Shown piece by piece: positions 1 to 8,207 of a stretch of DNA of 64,000 bases. Made by a program: the position numbers and the translations under genes. How positions within the stretch are numbered: position 1 is the first letter of the stretch; every line of letters begins with the position of its first letter. Source of the stretch: Thermocaproicibacter melissae (GTDB lineage Bacteria; Bacillota; Clostridia; Oscillospirales; Acutalibacteraceae). The notes beneath the pieces are model-generated. The model worked only from the letters and a program-made list of their open reading frames with translations, was not told where the DNA came from and ran no database searches. The DNA lies in NCBI RefSeq assembly GCF_024498295.1, contig NZ_CP101827.1:934001-998000 (forward strand), read 5' to 3'.

Positions 1-950
1 GGAATGATCCCAATTGGCGTGCAGAGAAGCAACGATTCCAATTGACGCAGGATAGCGATGACAGAGACATTCGCTACCGTGACTGGAACACTTTGCGCTA
101 CTGGTTCCGTGCTGTCGAAAATTACGCTCCGTGGGTAAACCGCGTCCATTTTGTAACATGGGGGCATATTCCTGCTTGGCTAAATGTTAATAATCCAAAG
201 CTCCACATTGTTCGGCATAGTGATTATATACCATCCGAGTATCTTCCCACATTTAACTCCCACCCTATTGAACTGAATTTACATCGTATTCCGGGATTAA
301 CCGAACAATTTGTTTACTTTAATGATGATACGTTTTTAAATGCCCCTGTGAAGCCGACCGATTTCTTTCGGAACGGGATTCCTGTCGACCAGCTTATCTT
401 TGATGTAGGATATCCGTCGGATAATCAAATCTCCGAAATTACCTACAACAATTACCGGCTCATCAGCAAATACGTAGATAAGCGAAAAATGCTGTGCCGT
501 GATGCCAGAAAAATATTTTATCCATTGTATGGATTACCGGGACTGAAAAATCTATTCGTCCTGCCTTTTCCATATTTCACAGGTTTTTATAATCATCATC
601 TCCCTATCAGCTTTACAAAAACAGCCTTTGAGCAGATGTGGGCACAGGAATATTCTGCTTTTGATGAAACCTGCCGGCATCGCTTTCGTACCAGTTCCGA
701 TATCAGCCCTTGGGTAATTCGTTATTGGAACCTAGCACAAGGAAATGTGATTCCTTGTTCCTATCGTCACGGGAAAATTTTTGAAATTTCCAGCCATAAT
801 AAAAAGATGTATCATGCGCTTTTACATTCCCGCTACAAAATGATTTGTTGCAATGACGGTGCTTCAGATTTTGATTTTGATGAAGTACGTTCCCAATTAA
901 TAACTGTATTTGAAACAAAGCTTCCAAAGAAAAGCAGTTTTGAAATTTAA
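1..950 (+). CDS. Stealth-family sugar-phosphate transferase (5' end outside window)
   Basis: Likely transfers a sugar phosphate during synthesis of a capsule or wall glycopolymer. The frame is open from base 3, and the residues NDPNWR just inside the window match the end of the Stealth CR1 region, so the true start lies to the left and the TTG at 42 is internal. The CR2 region is clear: RYRDWNTLRYWFRAVE, VHFVTWGHIPAWL and FVYFNDDTFL, the last carrying the acidic pair expected at the active site. There is no signal peptide in the visible part. It is followed after 24 bases by a polytopic O-antigen ligase-like gene, so both probably belong to one glycan operon. The exact sugar cannot be read from the sequence. 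Confidence 0.85.
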   Translation, partial: NDPNWRAEKQRFQLTQDSDDRDIRYRDWNTLRYWFRAVENYAPWVNRVHFVTWGHIPAWLNVNNPKLHIVRHSDYIPSEYLPTFNSHPIELNLHRIPGLTEQFVYFNDDTFLNAPVKPTDFFRNGIPVDQLIFDVGYPSDNQISEITYNNYRLISKYVDKRKMLCRDARKIFYPLYGLPGLKNLFVLPFPYFTGFYNHHLPISFTKTAFEQMWAQEYSAFDETCRHRFRTSSDISPWVIRYWNLAQGNVIPCSYRHGKIFEISSHNKKMYHALLHSRYKMICCNDGASDFDFDEVRSQLITVFETKLPKKSSFEI

Positions 951-974
951 AAACAACGCCAGGAGGATACTTTC

Positions 975-2459
975 ATGTTCTTTTCCACAGTCGGTGGGCT
1001 AATCACCTGTCTGTTTTGGACGGTACTTTCTTTGATTGCCGCCTACACTGCAAAACCGAAAGAGTTCACAACCCCATTTGAAAAAACTCTTTTTTTGCTC
1101 TTTCAACTTGTAATCGCATCTTCGGTATGGGGTTTAGCTGAGCCGCGCATTGGTAGTGCCATTACTACATTTCGTGTTTCCTTGTTGCTTTTCACAGTAC
1201 TGTATCTTTTTTGGATTTTCCGCAACCACATCAACCCTTTTCACGGTTTTTCTGCTTGCCGGTGGGCTCTGTTGGCGATAATGGCCTTTATGGCTGGATA
1301 CGGTGCCGTTACCTTGCTATTCCTTACTTCTGACCGCAGTTATACTTTTTCACGCCTTGCCAATCTTGGCTTTGACATTTTGTTTTGCATGGTCATCCTT
1401 GTTTATCTACGCAGCCGTCAACTTTGGACAAGCGTGGTCCGCAATCTTGCCATGATTCTGGCTGGCCAGATGGCTGTTGGTTTTTATGAATGTTTCGCCG
1501 GACCGATGTATACGGATACTCATCTCAAGAACTACGGTGTTGACTTTTTCGGCTTTATTGTATTCCGTCTTCCCTCCGGTACTTTTTACAATACCAACGA
1601 TTATTGCGCTACGGTATTTTTTCTTGCCATGCCGGTTCTTCTCCAATTGCTGCATGATCTGTTTAACGGCAAAAGAAAAGGTCTCACTCTTACTGCCATC
1701 ACGCTCATTTTTTGCATGGAATGGTTCCTATGCACCTGTGGCGGGGCGATTTTGGTACAGATCGGCGTTCTCTTGTTTTTCGCCGTCTTTGCGGTAGCCT
1801 TGGTTGTGTGGATGAAGCAGCAAAGGCATTTTGGCGCATTTGCGGCTCTGGTTATACCCATTTTGTTTGCTGTAATCATTTACTTTGCTCCCAGTATAAG
1901 GCTTTCCGATTACACCACATTACAATCTCCTGTTGGTTCTCTCGTTGACCCCACAAACCGAGATGATTTTTCCGGTCTTGGCGTGGGCAGTGATGAGGTA
2001 ATGAAGAATACCACGTATCGTCGTGTAACTTTGTTAAAATTTGCTTTAGGCACTTTCTATTCAAATCCATTTGGCGTCGGTCTTGGCAATACGCAGCTTC
2101 TTGTCGGCCCGAACCTTTCTCGCTATATCGGTGATATTCAAAAACTTCATTGTTATATTGCAGAATGTTTAGCTGATTTTGGTATCATTTTTTTGCTGCT
2201 TGGGTTAACTCTTATTTTTTTCTTATTCAAAGCCCTGTTTTCCGCCATGGCAAAAATGCGGCGCGAAGGACATCCTTCACTAAGCATTTACCCGTTGCTG
2301 ATTCTCGTTTCCCTGGCAACTGCCGTATTTCTTTCAACCGCTCCCAGTTGTGCACAGGATCTACATGCCATGTGGATTTATCTTGCACTCCTGGTCATTG
2401 CGGGAGACAATCTAAAGAATATGTTTTCTGAGGTTTTTCACCATTACCATTTGCAGTAA
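975..2459 (+). CDS. O-antigen ligase/polymerase-like membrane protein
   Basis: This 494-residue protein is very hydrophobic, with about a dozen predicted membrane segments. The segment with GTFYNTNDYCA and the later NPFGVGLGNTQ...H...E.L.DFGI stretch resemble the Wzy/WaaL (O-antigen ligase) family, which joins or polymerises lipid-linked glycans outside the membrane. An AGGAGG ribosome site lies just before the ATG. It follows the Stealth gene by 24 bases and ends 64 bases before a strong terminator, so it is the last gene of that glycan operon. Polymerase and ligase functions cannot be separated from sequence alone. Confidence 0.75.
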   Translation: MFFSTVGGLITCLFWTVLSLIAAYTAKPKEFTTPFEKTLFLLFQLVIASSVWGLAEPRIGSAITTFRVSLLLFTVLYLFWIFRNHINPFHGFSACRWALLAIMAFMAGYGAVTLLFLTSDRSYTFSRLANLGFDILFCMVILVYLRSRQLWTSVVRNLAMILAGQMAVGFYECFAGPMYTDTHLKNYGVDFFGFIVFRLPSGTFYNTNDYCATVFFLAMPVLLQLLHDLFNGKRKGLTLTAITLIFCMEWFLCTCGGAILVQIGVLLFFAVFAVALVVWMKQQRHFGAFAALVIPILFAVIIYFAPSIRLSDYTTLQSPVGSLVDPTNRDDFSGLGVGSDEVMKNTTYRRVTLLKFALGTFYSNPFGVGLGNTQLLVGPNLSRYIGDIQKLHCYIAECLADFGIIFLLLGLTLIFFLFKALFSAMAKMRREGHPSLSIYPLLILVSLATAVFLSTAPSCAQDLHAMWIYLALLVIAGDNLKNMFSEVFHHYHLQ

Positions 2460-2523
2460 AAAATCTTTTGGCTAGAATAAACGGTTTTTTCCTTATCCGT
2501 CCTTCGGCACAAACACATAAATG

Positions 2524-2591
2524 AGGCCCGCCTGTGTCCCTATGCGCTAGCTGTTGGCAGCACATGAAGATACAGGCAGGCTTATTTTTTT
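2524..2591 (+). terminator. Intrinsic terminator of the glycan operon
   Basis: Arms around GCCTGTGTC and GATACAGGC pair over about 15 bp with one mismatch, and a T-rich tract (TATTTTTTT) follows on the plus strand. It ends the operon of the two preceding genes. Confidence 0.7.
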
Positions 2592-2606
2592 GGAAGGACT
2601 TCTTCT

Positions 2607-2786
2607 TTAGGTATTTAGGCTGTTGCGGATGCAGTCGCAAGAGCCGCCGTCGAGAATACGGTCGACGATGTCTCGCAGTGCAATCAGGTCCTGAGTATTC
2701 AGGCATCCGATACAATTCAGAATTCTTCTAAGAGCACAAAGACTGTTTAGATTCTCGCTATTACTGCAATTATTGAAACAAGCCAT
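2607..2786 (-). CDS. Small cysteine-rich protein, 59 residues
   Basis: I do not recognise a family. The start is supported by a strong GAGGGGG ribosome site 9 bases before the ATG; a longer open frame upstream lacks such a site. The protein has seven cysteines in 59 residues (3, 7, 17, 25, 28, 50, 52), a central amphipathic stretch, and no signal peptide or membrane segment. The spacing could bind metal or form disulfides. It lies alone on the minus strand, tail to tail with the glycan operon. It could be a spore or coat-type small protein, but nothing here proves that. Confidence 0.5.
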   Translation of the reverse strand: MACFNNCSNSENLNSLCALRRILNCIGCLNTQDLIALRDIVDRILDGGSCDCIRNSLNT

Positions 2787-2968
2787 AAGATTCGCCCCCT
2801 CTTTTTTGCTATCATATGCAAGTGAGGGGTAACTTGGTAATGGGTCAAGGAACATGCACGGCAGAATCAGAATGGCCCAGCAGACAACCGAGAATCCCGC
2901 AATTGCAAGCAATAGCTGCGAATAAAACGCCTTCGGCGATTTTCGAATATACGATATTTTGGACCCGA

Positions 2969-2997
2969 TTGTATCGGCAGGCGAAAAATGCTACAAT
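2969..2997 (+). promoter_or_regulatory. Sigma-A-type promoter
   Basis: TTGTAT, a 17-base spacer and TACAAT. It lies 23 bases upstream of the small open frame at 3020 and is the best promoter candidate for the TtcA-like gene that follows. Confidence 0.6.
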
Positions 2998-3019
2998 ACA
3001 TAGAAAGGGAGGGAAAAGG

Positions 3020-3163
3020 ATGGGATTACAGACTTCAAAAGTGATTGACAAACTGATTCTGTCCTTTTGCTGCACGGCATCCTTTCTCGCCTTTCCCCGT
3101 TTTGGCAGAAGTTTTGTCCATGAATGGTGCGAAATTACACCTGCACCATGCTCGACAAATTGA
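3020..3163 (+). CDS. Possible small leader protein, 47 residues
   Basis: A 47-codon frame opens 7 bases after a GGAGG ribosome site and just downstream of a good promoter. The product (MGLQTSKVIDKL...) has a moderately hydrophobic N-terminal half and resembles nothing I know. It ends 63 bases before the TtcA-like gene. It may be a leader peptide, a short real protein, or the degraded start of a lost gene. The support is the initiation signals only. Confidence 0.3.
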   Translation: MGLQTSKVIDKLILSFCCTASFLAFPRFGRSFVHEWCEITPAPCSTN

Positions 3164-3226
3164 CGGCGTGACAGAACTCAGCTTGCAATTTTCTACTACA
3201 AACATATCTAACACGGGAGAGACAAA

Positions 3227-4048
3227 ATGGAACCCTTTGAACAGGCTGAAAGAAGCATTACAAAGAAATACCGCAGACAGATTTGGCTGCCCTTTCTTTC
3301 AGCTGTAAAACAATATGAGTTGATTCAACAGGGAGACCGCATCGCTGTCTGCATATCCGGCGGGAAAGATTCCATGCTTCTTGCAAAGTGCATGCAACAC
3401 CTGCAAAAATACAGCGATTTTCCCTTTGAAGTGGAGTATCTGGTCATGGACCCCGGATACAACGCGCAGAATCGGCGGCAAATCATTCAGAACGCCGAGG
3501 CTCTGCATCTGCCGATTCATATTTTTGATACGCGGATTTTTGAAATTACGGAGGCGACCGGCCGCAACCCATGCTACCTTTGTGCAAAAATGCGGCGCGG
3601 ATGCCTCTATAAGCACGCTCGAGAACTCGGCTGCAACAAAATTGCGCTTGGACATCACTTTGACGACGTCATTGAAACGACGCTGATGAGCATGCTATAC
3701 GGGGCGGAAATCCGAACGATGATGCCGAAGCTCCACAGCCTGCATTATCCCGGAATGGAACTGATCCGCCCATTATATCTCGTGCGTGAAGCGGACATCA
3801 TCGCTTGGAAAAACTACAACAACCTGACATTTCTTCAGTGCGCCTGCCGCTTCACCGAAAGCTGTGCCGCTGGGCAGAGTGACTCCAAGCGTCAGGAGAT
3901 GAAACGGCTCATCGCCCAACTGCGAAAGGGAAACCCCAACATCGACAAAAACATTTTTCACAGCATGGAAAACGTGAATTTGGAAACCGTAATCGGATAC
4001 CGCAGGGGCAGCGAACGGCATAATTTTCTGGAAAATTATAACAAATAG
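3227..4048 (+). CDS. TtcA-like tRNA 2-thiolation ATPase
   Basis: This is an N-type ATP pyrophosphatase of the TtcA/TtuA group, which adenylates a tRNA base and replaces oxygen with sulfur using an iron-sulfur cluster. The PP-loop SGGKDS is at residues 44-49. A CxxC pair (C116, C119) and a later cysteine group in FLQCACRFTESC are candidate cluster ligands. The 273-residue length fits the family. A GGGAGAG ribosome site precedes the ATG. The target base (C32 or another) cannot be fixed from sequence. It is probably transcribed from the promoter at 2969. Confidence 0.8.
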   Translation: MEPFEQAERSITKKYRRQIWLPFLSAVKQYELIQQGDRIAVCISGGKDSMLLAKCMQHLQKYSDFPFEVEYLVMDPGYNAQNRRQIIQNAEALHLPIHIFDTRIFEITEATGRNPCYLCAKMRRGCLYKHARELGCNKIALGHHFDDVIETTLMSMLYGAEIRTMMPKLHSLHYPGMELIRPLYLVREADIIAWKNYNNLTFLQCACRFTESCAAGQSDSKRQEMKRLIAQLRKGNPNIDKNIFHSMENVNLETVIGYRRGSERHNFLENYNK

Positions 4049-4143
4049 GAGATGAATTTGAACCTGCCATAATTTTGGAGGAAAGTAGGACATACTTAAA
4101 ATGTGGCTTTCCACTAAGATTTTTCAAAAGACAGGATTTTGCT

Positions 4144-5043
4144 ATGTTGAATTTTAAACCTCTAACTCTCGATGACATTCCAACCATAAGACCATTTTTG
4201 AAGTACCAGCAATCTAGAATCTGCGATTACTCCGTCGGCGGAATCTTCATGTGGCGTGAATTCTTCAAAACACGCTATACGATTTATCACGGTGTGCTGA
4301 TTTTTCAGGTTCGCTATTTGAGCGGCGTGACCGCTTTCACGGTTCCCCTCTCCCCGAATCCGGAGGGAATTACCATCGCTCTGGAGGCCATTGAGCAGCA
4401 CTGTCGGGAGACAAACCTTCCGCTTGTTTTCTGCACCGTTCCCGAAAATGTGCTGCCGAGATTCCGGGAGCGCTACCCTTCCGCCTTCATACAGCCCAGC
4501 CGTGACTGGTTCGATTACCTATATCTTACGGAAGACCTTCTTTCGTTCCGCGGCAAAAAATACGATGGTCAGCGAAACCATATCAACAAGTTCCGCAAGA
4601 TGGTTCCTGACTATTCCTTTGAGGAAATCACCGAAGAGAATCTTCCGCAGGTCTGCGAATTCTATGATAATTTTGCAAAACTCTATGAGAAGCCAAGCGA
4701 ACTTGCTCGTGAGGAAAGTTCAAAAGTAAAGGAACTTCTCCGCAATTATGATAAATACGGCCTGTTCGGGGGCGTGATTAAGGGAGATGGGAAGATTATC
4801 TCAATGTCAATCGGTGAAAGAGTCAACGATACCCTGTTTGTCCACGTTGAAAAAGCCGATATTCGCTACCCAGGAGCCTATCAGGTGATTGTGCAGGAAT
4901 TTTTGAAGCACTTTGCCCAGGAAAGAGACACCTACGTCAACCGTGAAGAAGACGTCGGTGACCCGGGACTGAGGAAATCGAAGCTATCCTATCACCCGAC
5001 GACGCTTTTGGAAAAAAGTGTCGTTTTAGTCGGAGATCTGTAA
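4144..5043 (+). CDS. DUF2156 (phosphatidylglycerol lysyltransferase C-terminal-like) protein
   Basis: This soluble protein of 299 residues has the LNFKPLTLDDIPTIRPFL start and paired GNAT-like folds typical of the DUF2156 family, related to the catalytic domain of MprF. It has no membrane segments, so it is not a full MprF. The family is thought to transfer an aminoacyl or acyl group, but the substrate is unknown. The start at 4144 is chosen because AGGA lies 8 bases upstream; a TTG at 4075 in the same frame has no family-like sequence after it. It lies 95 bases after the TtcA-like gene and ends at a strong terminator. Confidence 0.75.
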   Translation: MLNFKPLTLDDIPTIRPFLKYQQSRICDYSVGGIFMWREFFKTRYTIYHGVLIFQVRYLSGVTAFTVPLSPNPEGITIALEAIEQHCRETNLPLVFCTVPENVLPRFRERYPSAFIQPSRDWFDYLYLTEDLLSFRGKKYDGQRNHINKFRKMVPDYSFEEITEENLPQVCEFYDNFAKLYEKPSELAREESSKVKELLRNYDKYGLFGGVIKGDGKIISMSIGERVNDTLFVHVEKADIRYPGAYQVIVQEFLKHFAQERDTYVNREEDVGDPGLRKSKLSYHPTTLLEKSVVLVGDL

Positions 5044-5054
5044 GAACAAAATGG

Positions 5055-5088
5055 CCGGGTTCACGCATAAAAGCGTCGACCCGGTTTT
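5055..5088 (+). terminator. Intrinsic terminator after the DUF2156 gene
   Basis: CCGGGT...ACCCGG forms a 12-bp stem with one mismatch around an ATAAAA loop, followed by TTTT. Confidence 0.75.
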
Positions 5089-5221
5089 GCGTTCTGGGAA
5101 GCGGAATAAAATTGTGTCCCAGTCAATATGATGAAGGGGAAAGGAAAAGAAACGAAATCAACGGAAAAGCAAGGAAGGCTCAGAGTAGAATAATCTCGCA
5201 GCAGCGAAACGGGGGCATTCC

Positions 5222-5950
5222 ATGCGGAGTGTTAATTTCGTTTTTCCGGTACACAATGATGAAGGCTTGCTGATCCGTGGCATCCGAAGAATGACAGATT
5301 TCTGTGAGGAATATTTCCCCGAACGATACCGCATTACGATTGCTGATTCCGGTTCTACGGATGGAACCGAGCGCATGGGCCGTTCGCTTGCCGCGTGCTG
5401 CAAAAACGTGGATTACCTGCGTGGGCCGTCGCTTATGGAACAAATTCTCAGCACGAACTGCTGCGATATTGTGGGTTTCTTGGACCTTGACCTTTCCGCC
5501 GGACTGGAACACTTGCTGTTCATCGACCAGCCCTTGCGGGACGGGGCAGCCTGTGTCGTGAACGGTTCCCGATTCCGGCCGTTTTCCGTAATTCGGGTTC
5601 AGCAATCCCTTTGGGCGGACGCTGTCCGCTTTCAGTTTATTCTTCGCCTGCTGCTACACTACCGGTCAAGCGATGCGCTTTGCCGGTTCAAGTTCTTCCG
5701 CCGCGAAACCATCGAGTCCCTATACCCTTTCTGCAATTGTGAATCCTGCTGGTATGTTTGTGCCGAGCTGCTGCTCTTGGCTGAACGGAGCCACCTCCCC
5801 GTGCGGGAATTGGCGGTAGACTGGGTAAGCATAAGAAACGCCTCAGAAAGTGATATCCGGTTTCAGCGGGCTGAATTCAAGCATGAAACGCTGCGTATTC
5901 TGGCAAATCTGCGCAATATCCATCACTTCTGTTCGCGGCGCGGTTCATGA
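5222..5950 (+). CDS. Family 2 glycosyltransferase
   Basis: A GT-A fold transferase of 242 residues. It begins VNFVFPVHNDEGLL, has the SGSTDGT nucleotide-binding loop and a DLD metal-binding motif in GFLDLDLSAG. It has no membrane anchor, so it acts in the cytoplasm or at the inner membrane face. GGGGGC lies just before the ATG. It resembles enzymes that add a sugar to a lipid carrier or glycan, but donor and acceptor are unknown. Its last 28 bases overlap the end of the convergent small gene on the other strand. Confidence 0.75.
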   Translation: MRSVNFVFPVHNDEGLLIRGIRRMTDFCEEYFPERYRITIADSGSTDGTERMGRSLAACCKNVDYLRGPSLMEQILSTNCCDIVGFLDLDLSAGLEHLLFIDQPLRDGAACVVNGSRFRPFSVIRVQQSLWADAVRFQFILRLLLHYRSSDALCRFKFFRRETIESLYPFCNCESCWYVCAELLLLAERSHLPVRELAVDWVSIRNASESDIRFQRAEFKHETLRILANLRNIHHFCSRRGS

Positions 5951-6171
5951 GATGAGTCCTTGGAATCGCAAGGTTTATGGGGCGGTTTTGGTGGTGCACA
6001 TCTTTTTTTCAGGAGTTCCTTTTGTGCGAGTATGAGGTTCAGGGTTCCAACAACATTGACAAAAAAGTTGCACATTACTCTGACGCTTTCTGCGTCCATC
6101 CCTTTCGTCAGAGCGATTGCAAAGGATGATGCTAGGTAAGCCAGTTCTTCCGGAGAGTAATTATCCACCAT
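5923..6171 (-). CDS. Small conserved-looking helical protein, 82 residues
   Basis: I do not recognise a named family. The start at 6171 has GAGGTGGTGG upstream; an in-frame ATG at 6189 would overlap that ribosome site. The product (MVDNYSPEELAYLASSFAIAL...) is mostly helical, and its tail is rich in proline, lysine and arginine (CAPPKPPHKPC). Its 3' end overlaps the GT2 gene by 28 bases on the opposite strand. The pattern of a folded helical core plus a disordered tail suggests a real gene. Function unknown. Confidence 0.55.
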   Translation of the reverse strand: MVDNYSPEELAYLASSFAIALTKGMDAESVRVMCNFFVNVVGTLNLILAQKELLKKRCAPPKPPHKPCDSKDSSHEPRREQK

Positions 6172-6312
6172 TTGGAACCACCACCTCATGGATTATAGTA
6201 TGCTGAAAATGCAGAATAAGGAACAAAGCAAAGCAGGGCGGCTTGCCTAATGCAAATACCCGTACCGTAATGAAGGTTTCGGTGGTATATTGAACAATCG
6301 GATCATTCACGG

Positions 6313-6339
6313 AAAGAGAGGTCAGCTGACCTCTCTTTT
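6313..6339 (+). terminator. Palindromic intrinsic terminator
   Basis: AAAGAGAGGTCAG is followed directly by its reverse complement and a T tract. It is the first plus-strand terminator after the GT2 gene, so GT2 transcripts would run antisense through the small gene at 5923. Confidence 0.6.
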
Positions 6340-6489
6340 GTCATTATAAAGAAAAAGAAGCTGCAAACTTCATGGCTTGTAAGCAGCAGTGGTGATGCTG
6401 TACCGTTTCCTCTTTATTCTGTATCTTCAAAGTGTACAAACTGCTGCCAGAGGTTTCTTGAGTTGCTAAATTTAAGCTTTTGTTTCTCC

Positions 6490-6518
6490 TTGAATAAATA
6501 CCGGAAAAGATGTATAAT
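6490..6518 (+). promoter_or_regulatory. Strong promoter of the queuosine-precursor leader
   Basis: TTGAAT, a 17-base spacer and a consensus TATAAT. The predicted start is near 6525, immediately before the candidate aptamer. Its original target was the transporter now at 8208, before an IS was inserted in between. Confidence 0.8.
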
Positions 6519-6534
6519 TTGCATGCCGAAAGGC

Positions 6535-6634
6535 CGACAGTTCATTTGTACCTTCCTGTCGTTAAGCAAAACCAGGACTAAATTTACAATTTGATTATTG
6601 TTGTTTGGGAATGGCTTTGCGTCTTGCAAAGCTA
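6535..6634 (+). promoter_or_regulatory. Candidate preQ1-I riboswitch with terminator (cut from its gene)
   Basis: Stem CGACAG (6535-6540) pairs with CTGTCG (6556-6561), and the loop begins TTC as in known preQ1-I aptamers. After the stem comes an A-rich tail, TTAAGCAAAACCAGG (6562-6576), very like the docking strand of class I aptamers. The tail bases 6566-6574 can pair 8 of 9 with 6612-6620, the 5' arm of the terminator hairpin GGCTTTGC/GCAAAGC. This gives the either/or switch expected of a transcriptional riboswitch. The pseudoknot pairing itself is not clearly resolved and the loop is a little long (15 bases). The genes originally downstream (preQ0/preQ1 transporter and queF) support the assignment. 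Confidence 0.55.
6613..6634. repeat. 22-bp target duplication, left copy (IS1182 copy 1)
   Basis: Identical to 8161-8182. It is the leader terminator hairpin (7-bp arms GCTTTGC/GCAAAGC). This copy has lost its T tract because the IS follows directly. Confidence 0.9.
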
Positions 6635-8160
6635 CAGATTGTCGAAGAACCCATCCAACGCGGTTAAACGAAGGATGGGTTCTCTTGATAATATGCAGGA
6701 TAGGAAAATAAGCAAAGTAAAATCAATAAAAACCCGGAGGGATGGCCATCCCTCCATTTCCACATTGCCAGCTTTTTGAGATTCATGGCAGCAAACTTAA
6801 GCTTAACCCAATTCGTCACTTGAGTTAAGCCCCGGTAGAGCGTGTACCGCATCCCATATTTCACTTTTGCATCGGCGAAGACACGCTCAATGGTTTCTTT
6901 TCGTTTTTTGTAAAGCTCTTTGTATTTCGGTGTGTGCCTGATATCTTCCGCAAGCTCCACATAATCCTGCCACACATGCCGCGTTACGGTTTTCGTACAG
7001 CTTTTACTCTCGGTGCAGCGAGAACGGAATGGACATTTTTCGCAGATGTAACTCCGGCTTTTGTATTCCCGGTATCCCTCACGGTTGGTTGTTGCATAAT
7101 GCAGAACCTGATATTCCGGGCAGATCACACAGTCATAATATTCGTCGTATACATACTTCCACCATTCCAGATTTCCTGCTTTGGTCATTGGCCGCTTGTA
7201 TGCTGTGGAAAGTACCCGCCCGTCGTCAAACACCCGTTTACAGATATGCGGCGTTTTGTATGCGGCGTCCGCCACCACCGTTTCAATTTCAGGAAACCGT
7301 TGAGTCACTTTGCCATAGACCGCGTCAAATGCTACACTGTCATGTACGTTTCCCGGAGTCACCTCAACGTCAAGGACAAAATTGTGTTTGTCGCAGGCCG
7401 TATGTGCTTCGTAGGCAAAGCACTTCTTGTGTTCTCCCTTTTGGAACAACCCGCTTTCCGGGTCTGTTTTGGACACCATGATTTCTTTTTCCTTCGGCGG
7501 TTTCGGAGTACTGTCGAATGGCTTCTTCCCATGATCTTCCCGGTCAGCGTTAACCTCTTCCATTAATTCTGAGGCATATCGCTTTGCCGCCTGAGGAACT
7601 GCCTTTTTGATCTTTTTGTTGATGTTGGCGTTTGCTTTGATATGCGTCCCATCCACAAATACTGCTTCCGGCTCCAAATATCCGGCGTAATTTGCCTCCT
7701 GCAAAATCCACGAAAACACCTGCTCCACGGTTTCCTCTGTGAACCGGTGCTTAAAATTGTAACTCACAGTGGAGAAATGCGGCAGCTCCTCGTTCAGTGT
7801 ATATCCCAGAAACCACCGATACGCGATATTCATATTGATTTCCTGCATCGTCCGGCGTAAAGAGGGAATTCCGTACAGATGCTGGATCAGAACAATCTTA
7901 AACAGGACGACCGGGTCCACACTAGGACGACCGTTGCCCTCACAATACAAATCTTCTACAAAATCATAAATATGGCTAAAATCTACCGCGCTGTCAATCT
8001 TTCGCAGCAGATGATTTCCCGGCACCAATAGGTCTGTATTCACAAATTCCACTGCATCTCTGCGTAGTTTTTCCCGTTCCAGCATCTTTCATCACCTGTC
8101 TATATTTTACCATTTTACAACGAAAAAGCCCAGCTTTCACTGGACTTTTTCGACAGGCTG
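6635..8160 (-). mobile_element. IS1182-family insertion sequence, copy 1 (1526 bp)
   Basis: Ends were fixed by comparing it with the second copy at 37788-39313, which has the same length. The terminal inverted repeats start CAG and share TGTCGAA (left CAGATTGTCGAAG, right complement CAGCCTGTCGAAA). It carries one transposase gene on the minus strand. A 10-bp inverted repeat lies at the left end (6647-6656 with 6673-6682) and a 13-bp stem with one mismatch at the right end (8121-8133 with 8140-8152); both could stop transcription entering from outside. It is flanked by a 22-bp direct repeat that is itself a terminator hairpin. Confidence 0.9.
6664..8085 (-). CDS. IS1182-family transposase, copy 1
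   Basis: A 473-residue DDE transposase. The N-terminal DUF772-type region (NHLLRKIDSAVDFSHIYDFVEDLY...GRPSVDPVVLFKI) is followed by a DDE core starting at AVFVDGTHIKANANINKK, then a cysteine group (CPEYQVLHY..., CEKCPFRSRC), and a C-terminal ERVFADAKVKYGMRYTLYRGL segment with the last acidic residue. The frame is intact and the product is identical to that of the second copy, so it is probably active. The stop codon lies between the arms of the left-end inverted repeat. Confidence 0.92.
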   Translation of the reverse strand: MLEREKLRRDAVEFVNTDLLVPGNHLLRKIDSAVDFSHIYDFVEDLYCEGNGRPSVDPVVLFKIVLIQHLYGIPSLRRTMQEINMNIAYRWFLGYTLNEELPHFSTVSYNFKHRFTEETVEQVFSWILQEANYAGYLEPEAVFVDGTHIKANANINKKIKKAVPQAAKRYASELMEEVNADREDHGKKPFDSTPKPPKEKEIMVSKTDPESGLFQKGEHKKCFAYEAHTACDKHNFVLDVEVTPGNVHDSVAFDAVYGKVTQRFPEIETVVADAAYKTPHICKRVFDDGRVLSTAYKRPMTKAGNLEWWKYVYDEYYDCVICPEYQVLHYATTNREGYREYKSRSYICEKCPFRSRCTESKSCTKTVTRHVWQDYVELAEDIRHTPKYKELYKKRKETIERVFADAKVKYGMRYTLYRGLTQVTNWVKLKFAAMNLKKLAMWKWRDGHPSGFLLILLCLFSYPAYYQENPSFV

Positions 8161-8189
8161 GGCTTTGCGTCTTGCAAAGCTATTTTTTT
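8161..8189 (+). terminator. Right copy of duplicated terminator, in front of the transporter
   Basis: Bases 8161-8182 are the right copy of the 22-bp target duplication. Here the hairpin keeps its TTTTTTT tract (8183-8189), so it is a working-looking terminator directly upstream of the transporter gene. Confidence 0.8.
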
Positions 8190-8207
8190 GTATTGGAGTA
8201 GATATTC

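Noticed and set aside
6414-6629. 71-codon minus-strand frame in the leader region
   Set aside because: It is antisense to the promoter and candidate riboswitch, has no ribosome site, and the structural RNA explanation is better.
8161-8207. New outward promoter from the IS driving the transporter gene
   Set aside because: No -35/-10 pair was found at the right end of the IS; instead two hairpins face the gene.
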